Of a stretch of DNA of 34,079 nucleotides, positions 15,913 to 23,940 are shown piece by piece. Location: positions 240,002 to 274,080 of the forward strand of contig NZ_PVZS01000003.1 of assembly GCF_003004785.1 (NCBI RefSeq), in the 5' to 3' direction. The first letter of the stretch is position 1, and the number at the start of each line of letters is the position of its first letter. The DNA comes from Alsobacter soli (GTDB lineage: Bacteria > Pseudomonadota > Alphaproteobacteria > Rhizobiales > Beijerinckiaceae). The position numbers were made by a program, and so were the translations under genes. Below the pieces are notes generated by a model that worked only from the letters and a program-made list of their open reading frames with translations, ran no database searches and was not told where the DNA came from.

Positions 15913-16778
15913 TAAGAGCGGGCGATCCTGGGCGCCGCTTTGACGCGGAGGCGCGATGTGACGCTGGGGCGGCTCAGGCAGCCAATCCGGCCAGGGAAGC
16001 GCCGAACGGGTGGCTGGAGCCGACCCTATCGCCGCACTCGCTCTATAAGGTGGGGCAGCGCCGACGCATCAGCCGCCTCCTGTTTTGGCCGGTCTACGCC
16101 GCCTTCTGGTTGGCGCTGCGCATTGTGGGCGGCTACCGCATAGAGAACCTTCGGGCGATTAGGGGCCAATTCGCAGCGCTCGCGTCGCGCTCCAGTCCCA
16201 TCCTGATCTGCGCGAACCATCTCACGTTCGTCGACTCGCTGCTCATCGTGTGGGCGCTCGCGCCGGCGCGCTTTTACGCGCGGCGCTACAATCACCTCTC
16301 CTGGAACGTGCCCGCCGACGACGTCTTTGGCCGCAGGTGGCTTTGCAGGGCCATCCTGCGCGTCACGAAATGCATCCCCATCGATCGGAACGGCTCCATG
16401 CGGCACAAGGACCGCGTGTTGCAGTTCTGCGCGCATCTGCTCGCGAAGGGTGAGACGGTGACGATCTTTCCCGAAGGGAGGCGCAGCCGGAGCGGCCGCT
16501 TCGACCCTGGCCGGCTGGCGACCGGCGTCGGCAAGGTCGTGGCCCACGCGGGTCCGTGCCGGGTCGCCTGCGTTTACATGCGCGCAGAGGGGCAGGACGG
16601 CTACTCGGACTTCCCTCGCCGCGGATCCCGCTTCCGCCTCGCCATGGAAGTGATCGAGTTCGGCGCCGTACTCCCCCGCCCTGGGGCATACCGAGCAATC
16701 ACGGCCCGCATCGGCGAGACGCTAGCTCGGCTGGAGAAGCGCCATTTCGGACAGCCTGCGGACTGGGAGGACCGATGA
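15906..16778 (+). CDS. PlsC-type acyltransferase (second copy)
   Basis: Second glycerolipid acyltransferase, 290 residues. A hydrophobic stretch lies at about 58-75. The catalytic motif is NHLTFVD (H105, D110); the phosphate-binding motif is FPEG at 188-191, followed by RRSRSG rather than TRS. The start is GTG 15906, overlapping the stop of the first copy. The N-terminal 50 residues have no counterpart in the family, so a later internal start is possible. The two copies are only distantly alike, which suggests different substrates or positions (sn-1 and sn-2). The next gene starts in its stop codon (ATGA). Confidence 0.86.
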   Translation: MLIRAGDPGRRFDAEARCDAGAAQAANPAREAPNGWLEPTLSPHSLYKVGQRRRISRLLFWPVYAAFWLALRIVGGYRIENLRAIRGQFAALASRSSPILICANHLTFVDSLLIVWALAPARFYARRYNHLSWNVPADDVFGRRWLCRAILRVTKCIPIDRNGSMRHKDRVLQFCAHLLAKGETVTIFPEGRRSRSGRFDPGRLATGVGKVVAHAGPCRVACVYMRAEGQDGYSDFPRRGSRFRLAMEVIEFGAVLPRPGAYRAITARIGETLARLEKRHFGQPADWEDR

Positions 16779-17584
16779 CTTTGCCGTCGGACATAACCGG
16801 GGCCGCGCTCGTCACGGGCGCATCTTCGGGGATCGGCCGCTCTCTCGCCTGTCAGCTCGCGAAACGGGGCTTTCCCCTGATGCTTGTGGGCCGCGACGAG
16901 GCCACTTTGCGCTCCGCGGCCCACGACTGCGCCGGCGCGGGCGTCAGGGCGGAGATCTGCGCCGTCGACCTCGCTGAGCCGGACGCCGTGAAGCGGATCG
17001 CCGCAGCCCTGGACGCGGCCGGCATGCGGGTTGAGATCCTGGTCAACAACGCCGGCTTCGCCGTGCACGGCCCCGTGGCGGCCGTGGAGGCGGATGCGGA
17101 GGAAGCCCTCGTTCAGGTGCAGATCCTCGCGACCCTGCGACTGACCCGGCTGGCGCTGCGCTCCATGCTGCCGCTGCGCAGCGGGCGCATCGTGCACGTG
17201 GCGTCCGTTTACTCGTTCATCCCCGTCCCGCACCAGGCCGTGTACGGCGCCTGCAAGGCCTTCATGTTTAGCCACGCTGCGGCCCTGCGCGAGGAGCTCA
17301 GGGGGACGGGCGTCACCGCCAGCCTGCTCGCGCCGGGCACGACCCGCACCGCCTTCCGCAGCCGCGCGGGCCTCAGCCCCAGGGCGGAGCGCGGCGGCAT
17401 GGACCCAGACCGCGTTGCGGCCGAAGCCGTCGAGGGCCTGATGGCCGGGCGCTTCCTGATCGTGCCGGGGTTGCGCAACAAGCTGCTCACGCTGGCCGCG
17501 GGCCTTGTCCCGCGCCCGTCCCGCGCCAGGGTGATGGGCGCGATTAACGCCAGGCGCGGCCTGGGCGGTCACGGCGGCGGCTGA
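16775..17584 (+). CDS. short-chain dehydrogenase/reductase
   Basis: Classical SDR of 269 residues. Seen are the nucleotide-binding TGASSGIG (14-21), NNAG (91-94), catalytic Ser144 in HVASVYS, Tyr157 and Lys161 (VYGACK). Arg40 after the second strand (LVGRDE) suggests NADPH use. ATG 16775 has GGGAGG upstream and overlaps the acyltransferase stop. In eukaryotes the acyl/alkyl-DHAP reductase of ether-lipid synthesis is an SDR, so the partner of the neighbouring alkyl-DHAP synthase homologue could be this enzyme; a 3-oxoacyl reductase role is the other plausible option. It converges on the next gene with a 16-base overlap. Confidence 0.9.
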   Translation: MTLPSDITGAALVTGASSGIGRSLACQLAKRGFPLMLVGRDEATLRSAAHDCAGAGVRAEICAVDLAEPDAVKRIAAALDAAGMRVEILVNNAGFAVHGPVAAVEADAEEALVQVQILATLRLTRLALRSMLPLRSGRIVHVASVYSFIPVPHQAVYGACKAFMFSHAAALREELRGTGVTASLLAPGTTRTAFRSRAGLSPRAERGGMDPDRVAAEAVEGLMAGRFLIVPGLRNKLLTLAAGLVPRPSRARVMGAINARRGLGGHGGG

Positions 17585-19242
17585 GCGGTCTTCCCTTCGT
17601 CCGGAATGAGCTTGCCGGGATTCATGATCCCCTTTGGGTCCAGCGCCGCCTTGAGGCCGCGCAAGGCGCGCAGGCCGGTGGAGGAGACTTCCTGCTCCAT
17701 CCAGGGACGGTGTTCCGTCCCCACGGCGTGGTGGTGGGTCAGGGCCGCGCCGCTCTGCATGAACCCGTCAGTGATGCGGCGCTTGTAGCGGTAATACTGG
17801 TCGAGCTCGCGCCCCTCGATCTGCCGGGCCGCGTAGGTGAAGTAGAGACAGGCGCCGGTATCGTAGGTGTGGGAGATATGGCAGCCCACCACGCCATGGC
17901 CGCCCTGCTCCTCCCGGAACAACTCCTCCACGGCCGCTATCGTGCGGGCGTGCACGTCGACGACCTTGTCCCAGGTGGCCGAGGTCTCCGAGACGTCGCA
18001 CATGACGCCGCGGTCCATGATGTAGTCCCGCAGGTAGGGCATGTTGTACTTGTCTTTCGACCAAGCTCCGCCCACGCTCGCCCCGAGGGGAAAGGCCCCT
18101 CGCCTCTTCATCACCCTGAGCGCCTGGACCCGAAGGCGGCGCACGTCCGCAGGCTGGCCTTCGAAGCCGATCACCATGATGCACGGCCGCGCGTAGCCGG
18201 AACGGGCCAGGTAGGCCTTCACCCCGCCCTGGAGCAGGCCGGACAGGCCTTTGGGCGGCGCCTTCATGCGGAAGGCCAACTCCGTCTCGCCCTCGTCCTG
18301 CAGCCGGATCATGCTGGGACGGATACCCGCCCGCAGGCAGTCGTGGATGGCGGCCACGCCATCACTGAAGCTGCGAAAAAGCAGCCCGCGATAATCCTTC
18401 GCCGCAGGCGCCGCGTGCACCCGCATGGTGGCTTCGACGATCACGCCGAGCACCCCCTCCGAGCCCACGACAACGCGGTTCAGGTCGGGTCCCGCCGACG
18501 AGGCAGGCACGGGACGAGTCTCGATCACGCCCATCGGGGTCGCCATCGTGACGGACACGACCATATCCTCAATCCTGCCGTAGGCGTCGGACTGCATGCC
18601 GGCGGACCGGGTCGCAAGCCAGCCGCCCAGGGTCGAGTACTCGAAGGAATCCGGGAAATGCCCCAGGGAGAGGCCGTGCTTCTGGAGTTGCTGCTCCAGC
18701 TCGGGGCCGGACGCGCCCGCCTGGATCACCGCGGTCATGGCGTAGCGGTCCACGCTCACCACCCGGTTCATCCGTCTCAGATCGAGGCAGACGATCATGC
18801 GCCGCTCCCCGAGCAGGGGATCGACGCCGCCGACGATGTTGGTCCCGCCCCCGAAGGGGATCACGCACGCCTCGTGGGCATGCGCCAGCGCCAGGATGCT
18901 CTCGACGTCCTCCCGCGAGCTCGGACGAACCACGAGGTCTGGCAGCCTGCCCAGATCTCCGCAGCGGGCGCGCCAGAGGTTCGGATAGCTCTTCCCATAT
19001 GCGTGGTGGAGGCGGTCCTCGTCCGAGCTCGAACACTCCGCATGGGGCACGGCCGCCGCGAGCGCGCCGACAAAGGCGTCGTTCATCACAGGCGAGGCAA
19101 ACCGCAGGGATGCCCGCTCCACCGGCGGCGTGGAGCGCTCCACCTCGAGTCCAAGCTTGGTCCGGGCCCAGGGCCAAAGGTTCGGCTTCTGGTCCATGGG
19201 GAACGAAACGTCATACGCGCCCCAGCCCCACCATTTCATCAT
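17569..19242 (-). CDS. alkyldihydroxyacetonephosphate synthase-like FAD enzyme
   Basis: FAD-dependent enzyme of 557 residues in the AGPS branch of the vanillyl-alcohol oxidase family. AGPS swaps the acyl chain of acyl-DHAP for a fatty alcohol and makes the glycerol ether bond. Seen are the N-terminal KWWGWG, FAD loops PFGGGTNIVGGV (129-140), DSFEYSTLGGWLATRSAG (198-215) and GSEGVLGVI (260-268). Two AGPS-specific blocks are present: HTYDTGACLYFTY (458-470) with the active-site Tyr, and the HHH run at 503-505 (LTHHHAVG). D-lactate dehydrogenase relatives lack these last motifs. ATG 19242 (a second ATG follows at 19239) has GGGAGAGAG upstream. It is read in the same direction as the fatty acyl reductase gene, 18 bases behind it. 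Confidence 0.88.
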   Translation of the reverse strand: MMKWWGWGAYDVSFPMDQKPNLWPWARTKLGLEVERSTPPVERASLRFASPVMNDAFVGALAAAVPHAECSSSDEDRLHHAYGKSYPNLWRARCGDLGRLPDLVVRPSSREDVESILALAHAHEACVIPFGGGTNIVGGVDPLLGERRMIVCLDLRRMNRVVSVDRYAMTAVIQAGASGPELEQQLQKHGLSLGHFPDSFEYSTLGGWLATRSAGMQSDAYGRIEDMVVSVTMATPMGVIETRPVPASSAGPDLNRVVVGSEGVLGVIVEATMRVHAAPAAKDYRGLLFRSFSDGVAAIHDCLRAGIRPSMIRLQDEGETELAFRMKAPPKGLSGLLQGGVKAYLARSGYARPCIMVIGFEGQPADVRRLRVQALRVMKRRGAFPLGASVGGAWSKDKYNMPYLRDYIMDRGVMCDVSETSATWDKVVDVHARTIAAVEELFREEQGGHGVVGCHISHTYDTGACLYFTYAARQIEGRELDQYYRYKRRITDGFMQSGAALTHHHAVGTEHRPWMEQEVSSTGLRALRGLKAALDPKGIMNPGKLIPDEGKTAQPPP

Positions 19243-19260
19243 GGGCGCTCTCTCCCGGTT

Positions 19261-20421
19261 TCAGGCCGCCGCGATCGCCTCCCGCCCCGGCGCGCGGTCA
19301 CCCCAGCCAGCCTGCTCGGCAAAGGCGAGAAGGCGGACGACATAGGCGCCGTCAACGGCTGGTGGGTCCCGATACGCGTCGCCCAGGGCGGCGCGGAGCC
19401 TCTCGACTCCAAACACGGGCTCGCCCGTCGTGTAGGGCTGGTAAGCCTGGAACACCGGCTCCAATCCCTTCTGGAGCCTCGCCATCACGGGTGGCATGGC
19501 CGACAGCGCAGCCGCCTTCTCGGCGTCGGTTCTGCAGACCCGAAGGCCCGTGATTCGCAGGGCGCGCTGGGCGTCTGCCCAGAGTTCGTCGACCTGGGGC
19601 GGATGGGGATGCGTGAGGTGAAAGACGCCCTCGGCTCGCACGCGAAGCAAGGCCACGATGGCGTCCGCCGCCCAGTCGAGCGGAACCAGGTTAAGCGTGG
19701 CTCCGACGTCGTGGCGCACGGCCACTGGCATGTGGACCACGCCCTCGCTTGAAACGGCGACGCTGTCCGGCAGACGAGCGCCAGCTCGGCGGCGCAACAC
19801 GGCGGCCGCGACCGCGAGCGCCTTGCAATACGTGTAGAAGGCATCGAAACCCGGCGTATAGCCGTCTTGTCCGCCGACCAGGATCGCGGGTCGATAGATG
19901 GCGAAGCGGCGGCCCGCGGCGGAGGCCGCCCACGCGCGGACCAGGCCTTCCCCGGTATGCTTCGACGTCTCGTAGGGATTGCGCCAGCGCTGGCCAACCG
20001 CGTAGTCCGTCTCCCCGAAGCGCCGCGCGTCGCCGGCCACGTAGGCGGTGGAGACGTGCAGCACCTCACGCACGCCCAGCGCGTCGGCCAGGTCCAGCAT
20101 GTTGCGGACGCCACCCACATTGCTGGCCATCGCCTGCTCGGCGTCGAGGAAATCGATGCTGGCGGCGCAGTGAAGGATGCGGCTCACGCGACCCGCAAGG
20201 CTCGCGCGCTTCGAAGCCGACAGCCCGCAGAGCGGCGCGCCGATATCCCCGCGAACGGCGCCGACCTCTGCTCCTGAAGGCAGGAGGGGTTGGAGTCTCC
20301 GCCTGGCGTGAGCCTCGTCGTCCGCGCGCACGAGGCCAATCACCGGCTCCCCCGCGTCGACAAGGCGCGGCAGCAGCTGCGATCCCAGGGTCCCGGTCGC
20401 CCCCGTCAGGAGGGTGCCCAT
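19261..20421 (-). CDS. extended SDR, fatty acyl reductase / thioester reductase type
   Basis: NAD(P)-binding reductase of 386 residues resembling the reductase domains that convert fatty acyl-CoA or carrier-bound thioesters to aldehyde or alcohol. Seen are TGATGTLG (6-13), HCAASIDF and NVGGVRNMLDLA (about 84-112), HVSTAYVAG with Ser124, and the catalytic Tyr150-x3-Lys154 (NPYETSK). Start ATG 20421 has GAGG eight bases upstream; the longer frame to GTG 20451 has none. It lies immediately upstream of the AGPS homologue, 18 bases apart, so a role in making the fatty alcohol that AGPS needs is likely. A sugar epimerase role is the main alternative. Confidence 0.83.
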   Translation of the reverse strand: MGTLLTGATGTLGSQLLPRLVDAGEPVIGLVRADDEAHARRRLQPLLPSGAEVGAVRGDIGAPLCGLSASKRASLAGRVSRILHCAASIDFLDAEQAMASNVGGVRNMLDLADALGVREVLHVSTAYVAGDARRFGETDYAVGQRWRNPYETSKHTGEGLVRAWAASAAGRRFAIYRPAILVGGQDGYTPGFDAFYTYCKALAVAAAVLRRRAGARLPDSVAVSSEGVVHMPVAVRHDVGATLNLVPLDWAADAIVALLRVRAEGVFHLTHPHPPQVDELWADAQRALRITGLRVCRTDAEKAAALSAMPPVMARLQKGLEPVFQAYQPYTTGEPVFGVERLRAALGDAYRDPPAVDGAYVVRLLAFAEQAGWGDRAPGREAIAAA

Positions 20422-20524
20422 GTTCCACGCCTCGTCGATGGGAACGCCCACGAACGCAGGCGGGAATTCGAATCGGCGGTCAGCAGCCCAAGGCGGGCGC
20501 TGGCCGCAAGCGCCACGTACTAAA

Positions 20525-20566
20525 CAACCCTAGGTTGGGCAACAACCTGAAACCTAACTCAGGTTG
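20525..20566. repeat. two adjacent inverted repeats built on CAACC/GGTTG
   Basis: CAACC-CTA-GGTTG lies at 20525-20537, and a longer perfect one, CAACCTGA with TCAGGTTG around an 8-base gap, at 20543-20566. The right arm of the second runs into the P450 stop codon (20559-20561). On the - strand they fall after the P450 gene and 104-145 bases ahead of the acyl reductase gene, and the first is followed by TTT. They may be a terminator pair for the P450 gene or operators for the reductase/AGPS genes. Confidence 0.6.
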
Positions 20567-21818
20567 GTTCGAAACGAATGTGGAGCCGCTCCGGCCAACG
20601 ATGCCCGACACGGGCCTTGTAGCGAACCGGGCCGTCGTCGATCGCGAGCCGACGGGTTCGAGTGAAGAGCGCCTGCAGCGCCGCCGCGACCTGGAGGCGC
20701 ACGAGGTTGGCGCCCAGGCAACCGTGGCGTCCCTGGCCGAAGGTCAAGGCGCCGCCCTCTGACCGATCAGGGGCGAACCTGTCAGGTTTCTCGAAGGCAA
20801 CCGGGTCGCGGTTGGCGGCCGCCAGCGCCAGAAGCACGACGCCGCCCTGGGGGATCGAACGCCCGGCTATTACCAGGTCCTCCCGCGCGATGCGGGCGAT
20901 GAACTGGCCGGGGGTATCGAAGCGAATCCCCTCCTGGGCGACGGCGCGCGCACGCTCGGGCTCCCGTTCGAGCCTGCGCTGCTCTTCTGGATGGCCGCCG
21001 AGGGCCAGCAATGTGTTCGCAATGGCGGCGTCGATGTTCTCGATCCCGTCGGCATAGATTAGCATGCAGGCGTCGAGCAGCTCGGGCTCCGATAGTATTC
21101 GACCTTCGGCCTCGGTTTGCATCAACTCAGAAATCAGGTCGTCGCCACCCGCTCGACGCCGCGCCGCCGCGTGCTGGCGCAGATAGTCGCGAAATTCCGC
21201 GAGGTCCTGGTCCACCCTCACGCGGGCGGCCTCCGAGGGCATGGGCGCGAACAGATGGAAGAAGGCGTCGCTCCAGGCATCCAGCCGAGCGGCGTCTTCG
21301 ATCGGCAGCCCCATGATCAGCGAAATCACCGCGACCGAGAGCGGGCGCCCGAATTCAGACATGACCTCCATCGACCGACGCTCGAGGCAGGGCTCCAGGA
21401 GGCTCCCGGCTAGTTGCGGAAGTTCGAGATCGAGACGACCAAGCCGGGCCCGAAGCGCTCCCGCGACGATCCGCCGAACAGCCCCATGCTCCGGCTTGTC
21501 GAGGAAGGGCAGGATGTTCGCCGCCACGTCGGCGCAGACGAACCGGTCGCGATTGCGACGGGCGATCACGGCCGTGGGCGCCGGAGCGTTGCCCAGGCGG
21601 CGGTCGCCGAACGCCGCAGCCACGTCCGCGTGTCGTGTCAGGAACCAGGCGCCCGAGCGTGTCCGATGCACGGGGTCATGGACGCGCAGCGCCGCGTAGG
21701 TCGGATACGGATTTTCGAGAAAGACGGGATCCAGGAGGTCCAGTGGCGAGCCGACCGCGGCTTGCGTCGGGCTCGGCGCATCCCCGCGAAGGGTGGACAG
21801 CAGACGTCGGAGCACCAT
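20559..21818 (-). CDS. cytochrome P450
   Basis: Soluble bacterial-type P450 of 419 residues. The haem-thiolate loop is FGQGRHGCLGA with the ligand Cys367. The K-helix ExxR is EGIR (296-299). In the I-helix the usual (A/G)GxET is ADGIENID (256-263): the acid E260 is kept but the conserved Thr is Asn261. Start ATG 21818 gives the normal length; upstream TTG 21887 would add 23 polar residues. No clear Shine-Dalgarno sequence precedes ATG 21818. It could hydroxylate or otherwise oxidise an acyl or alkyl chain made by its neighbours, but the substrate is unknown. Divergent from the ABC transporter genes. Confidence 0.9.
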   Translation of the reverse strand: MVLRRLLSTLRGDAPSPTQAAVGSPLDLLDPVFLENPYPTYAALRVHDPVHRTRSGAWFLTRHADVAAAFGDRRLGNAPAPTAVIARRNRDRFVCADVAANILPFLDKPEHGAVRRIVAGALRARLGRLDLELPQLAGSLLEPCLERRSMEVMSEFGRPLSVAVISLIMGLPIEDAARLDAWSDAFFHLFAPMPSEAARVRVDQDLAEFRDYLRQHAAARRRAGGDDLISELMQTEAEGRILSEPELLDACMLIYADGIENIDAAIANTLLALGGHPEEQRRLEREPERARAVAQEGIRFDTPGQFIARIAREDLVIAGRSIPQGGVVLLALAAANRDPVAFEKPDRFAPDRSEGGALTFGQGRHGCLGANLVRLQVAAALQALFTRTRRLAIDDGPVRYKARVGHRWPERLHIRFEPT

Positions 21819-21989
21819 GGACGCTTGGCCCTGCGATCGGAGAGGTGGAAAACTACTAGCTTTGCTTGTGACCGTTACCTCCCTCAACTAGAGCTTGTCG
21901 ACCCTTGCAAGTCACCTCGCATGCGCCGTGTCGCCACCTGATGTTCCCCAACTGTCGCGGCGCCGCGGGCCCGCTTGGAGCTTAACCTG
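21819..21989. promoter_or_regulatory. divergent promoter region between P450 and LptB-like genes
   Basis: These 171 bases separate oppositely read genes and must hold both promoters. The stretch 21851-21915 is AT-richer than the rest. CTTGCAAG at 21904-21911 is a perfect 8-base palindrome. On the - strand AGGGAGG (21879-21885) looks like a ribosome site, but no ATG or GTG follows at the right distance. No firm -35/-10 pair was placed. Confidence 0.35.
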
Positions 21990-22772
21990 ATGACCGGGCC
22001 GACGGAGTCGGAAGGATGGAGGCTGGCCGGCGCCGGCCTGGTCAAAGCCTATGGCGCGCGGGTGGTGGTGTCGGACGTTTCGATCCTGGTGCGCCCTCGG
22101 GAGATCACCGGGCTTCTGGGCCCGTCGGGATCTGGCAAGACGACGATTTTCCGCATGCTGACGGGGCTGGAGCGACCTGACCGCGGCCTTGTCTCCCTGG
22201 ACGGGCGCGACGTCTCCCGCGTCGCCCTCGATGGCCGGGCGCGCCTCGGGCTCGGCTACGTTCCGCAGGCTCCGAGCTTGTTCCCGGGTCTTACCGCCGA
22301 GGAAAACCTGAAGATCGCCGCGGAGGCGCGCCACACGGACCCAGCCCTGCGCAAGCGGGTGGTCGGGATGATGCTGGCCTGGTTCGGGATCGAGCCGACG
22401 AGGAATGTTCGGCTGGGCCTGCTGTCGGGCGGACAGCGCAAGCTCGTCGAGATCGCCTATGCGGTTTGCCCCCTGCCCCGCTACCTCCTGCTTGACGAAC
22501 CCTTCACTGGGCTCGACCCCTTGATGGTCGCCGCGCTCTCGGCCCGCATCCGCGCCATCGCGGCGTCGGGCGTGGGGGTGCTGCTGACCGACCACAAGGC
22601 GCGCGCGGCGCTCGAACTGGTGGACAGCGCCGTCGTCCTTCAGGACGGACGCGTCATCGCTGCCGGACCTCCCGCGGACGTGATCGACATGCCGCGCGTA
22701 CGATCCGCGTTTCTGGGCGACAACTTCAGCGTCGGCGAGGCCGCTCCCGCCGAAGGCGCAATGGCGGTCTAG
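21990..22772 (+). CDS. LptB-like ABC transporter ATPase
   Basis: ATP-binding subunit of 260 residues. Walker A GPSGSGKT is at 44-51, the signature is LSGGQRK, Walker B is YLLLDEP followed by FTGLDP, and the switch histidine sits in GVGVLLTDHK. The last parts match LptB of the lipopolysaccharide exporter (GIGVLITDHN; a C-terminal LG(E/D)(D/N)F end, here FLGDNFS), which is rare in other ABC ATPases. ATG 21990 has GGAG nine bases upstream. Two polytopic genes with LptF/LptG features follow, so it probably powers extraction of a lipid from the inner membrane. Whether this is the cell's LPS exporter or a second copy cannot be seen from the window. Confidence 0.88.
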   Translation: MTGPTESEGWRLAGAGLVKAYGARVVVSDVSILVRPREITGLLGPSGSGKTTIFRMLTGLERPDRGLVSLDGRDVSRVALDGRARLGLGYVPQAPSLFPGLTAEENLKIAAEARHTDPALRKRVVGMMLAWFGIEPTRNVRLGLLSGGQRKLVEIAYAVCPLPRYLLLDEPFTGLDPLMVAALSARIRAIAASGVGVLLTDHKARAALELVDSAVVLQDGRVIAAGPPADVIDMPRVRSAFLGDNFSVGEAAPAEGAMAV

Positions 22773-22779
22773 CGCGCCG

Positions 22780-23940
22780 ATGCTCTTCTCGCGGCAAGCC
22801 GTCCGGCAGATGCTGACGACCTACCTCATCGCGTTTTCCGCACTGCTGGGCGTTTTCGCCATCGAGAAGTTCGACTTCATCTTGCGCACGGCCTTGACCT
22901 ACCGGCTGGGGCCGCGCTCCTTTTTGGTGCTGTTCGGCGCCATGATGCCAACCATCATGGATGCAGTGGCACCCATCGCGGCATTGGTCGCCACCTACCT
23001 CGTCGTGCTGCAGAAACGCGAGGGGCGGGAATTTCTGATCCTTTCCGCTGCGGGTTCGGGGGGGCGGCCCCGAATCGAAATCGCCGCCGCGATGGCCTGC
23101 GTCGCCCTGTTCAGTTCCCTTGGAGTCGCCGGCTTCCTCAAGCCGCTCGCGAGCCACGTGTTCCGCAGCGAGTACGAAGCGGCGCTCGCGGGTGTCGTCG
23201 GCCGCGGGGCGGAGACGGGACAGTTTTTCGATGCCCGCGACACCGTGCTGCATGTCTGGGGCGATCCCTCTCCGGTGGGGCGCAAGATGCGCGTCTTCAG
23301 CTTCGACGGCGACCGCCTCGACCAGGTGTTCGCATCCAACTGCGCCGACATGCGCGTCGAGGGCGGTCGACTGCTGGTGGATGCCTGCGAAGCGCGCGTA
23401 TTCGCCTTCAAGAAGCCGGAAAGCGAATCGGGCGAGCCGCTCCCCATGACGCCACACTGTCGGATCTGCACGGACCCCGACGGCGGGATCGACGTCGTGC
23501 GGGTCAAGGGCGCCGGGTCGCGGAGGGAATTCGACGTCAACACGCTGTTCCCACCGGAGGTGAGCAGTCGCCAGGACGAGTTGACGCTGCCGGCACTCCT
23601 GGCGCGGCGCGATACGGTCTTTCTCTCCCGCTCCAATGGGCGGAAAGGGACGATCATCGTGCAGCAGGCGATTGTGAGCGCCCTCGGAGTCGGCCTGGCC
23701 TTTCTGGCGGCCGCCGGCACAACGGCCAGGACCCGCTTCCTCGCCTTGCCGGCCGCCATCGCCCTTCTGCTTGGCTGCCTGGTGCTCGCCGGCTCCGGCG
23801 CCTTCGCGCCTGCCGACGGATCGGCGGTTGCAGCCGCTCTCGCGACGGCGGCGCTGGCCGCCCTGTCACTCGGCGGGCTCGTGCTGTCGGCCGTTGTGAC
23901 GCGCCCCATGCTGACCGCCCCGCGCCTGGTCCGTTCATAA
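22780..23940 (+). CDS. LptF/LptG-family permease (first)
   Basis: Inner-membrane permease of 386 residues with three N-terminal helices, a periplasmic domain (about 130-290) and three C-terminal helices, the LptF/G layout. The cytoplasmic coupling helix EGREFLILSAAGSGGR (81-96) matches the family's ESEL..MRAAGIS segment that docks on LptB. The periplasmic part, which in LptF/G is a beta-jellyroll that hands lipid to LptC, carries four cysteines (C188, C203, C227, C230), the last two as HCRIC. It starts 7 bases after the ATPase stop, and its TAA overlaps the next ATG by one base. Confidence 0.85.
   Translation: MLFSRQAVRQMLTTYLIAFSALLGVFAIEKFDFILRTALTYRLGPRSFLVLFGAMMPTIMDAVAPIAALVATYLVVLQKREGREFLILSAAGSGGRPRIEIAAAMACVALFSSLGVAGFLKPLASHVFRSEYEAALAGVVGRGAETGQFFDARDTVLHVWGDPSPVGRKMRVFSFDGDRLDQVFASNCADMRVEGGRLLVDACEARVFAFKKPESESGEPLPMTPHCRICTDPDGGIDVVRVKGAGSRREFDVNTLFPPEVSSRQDELTLPALLARRDTVFLSRSNGRKGTIIVQQAIVSALGVGLAFLAAAGTTARTRFLALPAAIALLLGCLVLAGSGAFAPADGSAVAAALATAALAALSLGGLVLSAVVTRPMLTAPRLVRS

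Noticed and set aside
17710-19752. Long + strand frame of 680 codons across the AGPS and reductase genes
   Set aside because: Opposite to two genes with clear motifs; the translation has low-complexity Arg/His content and no family.
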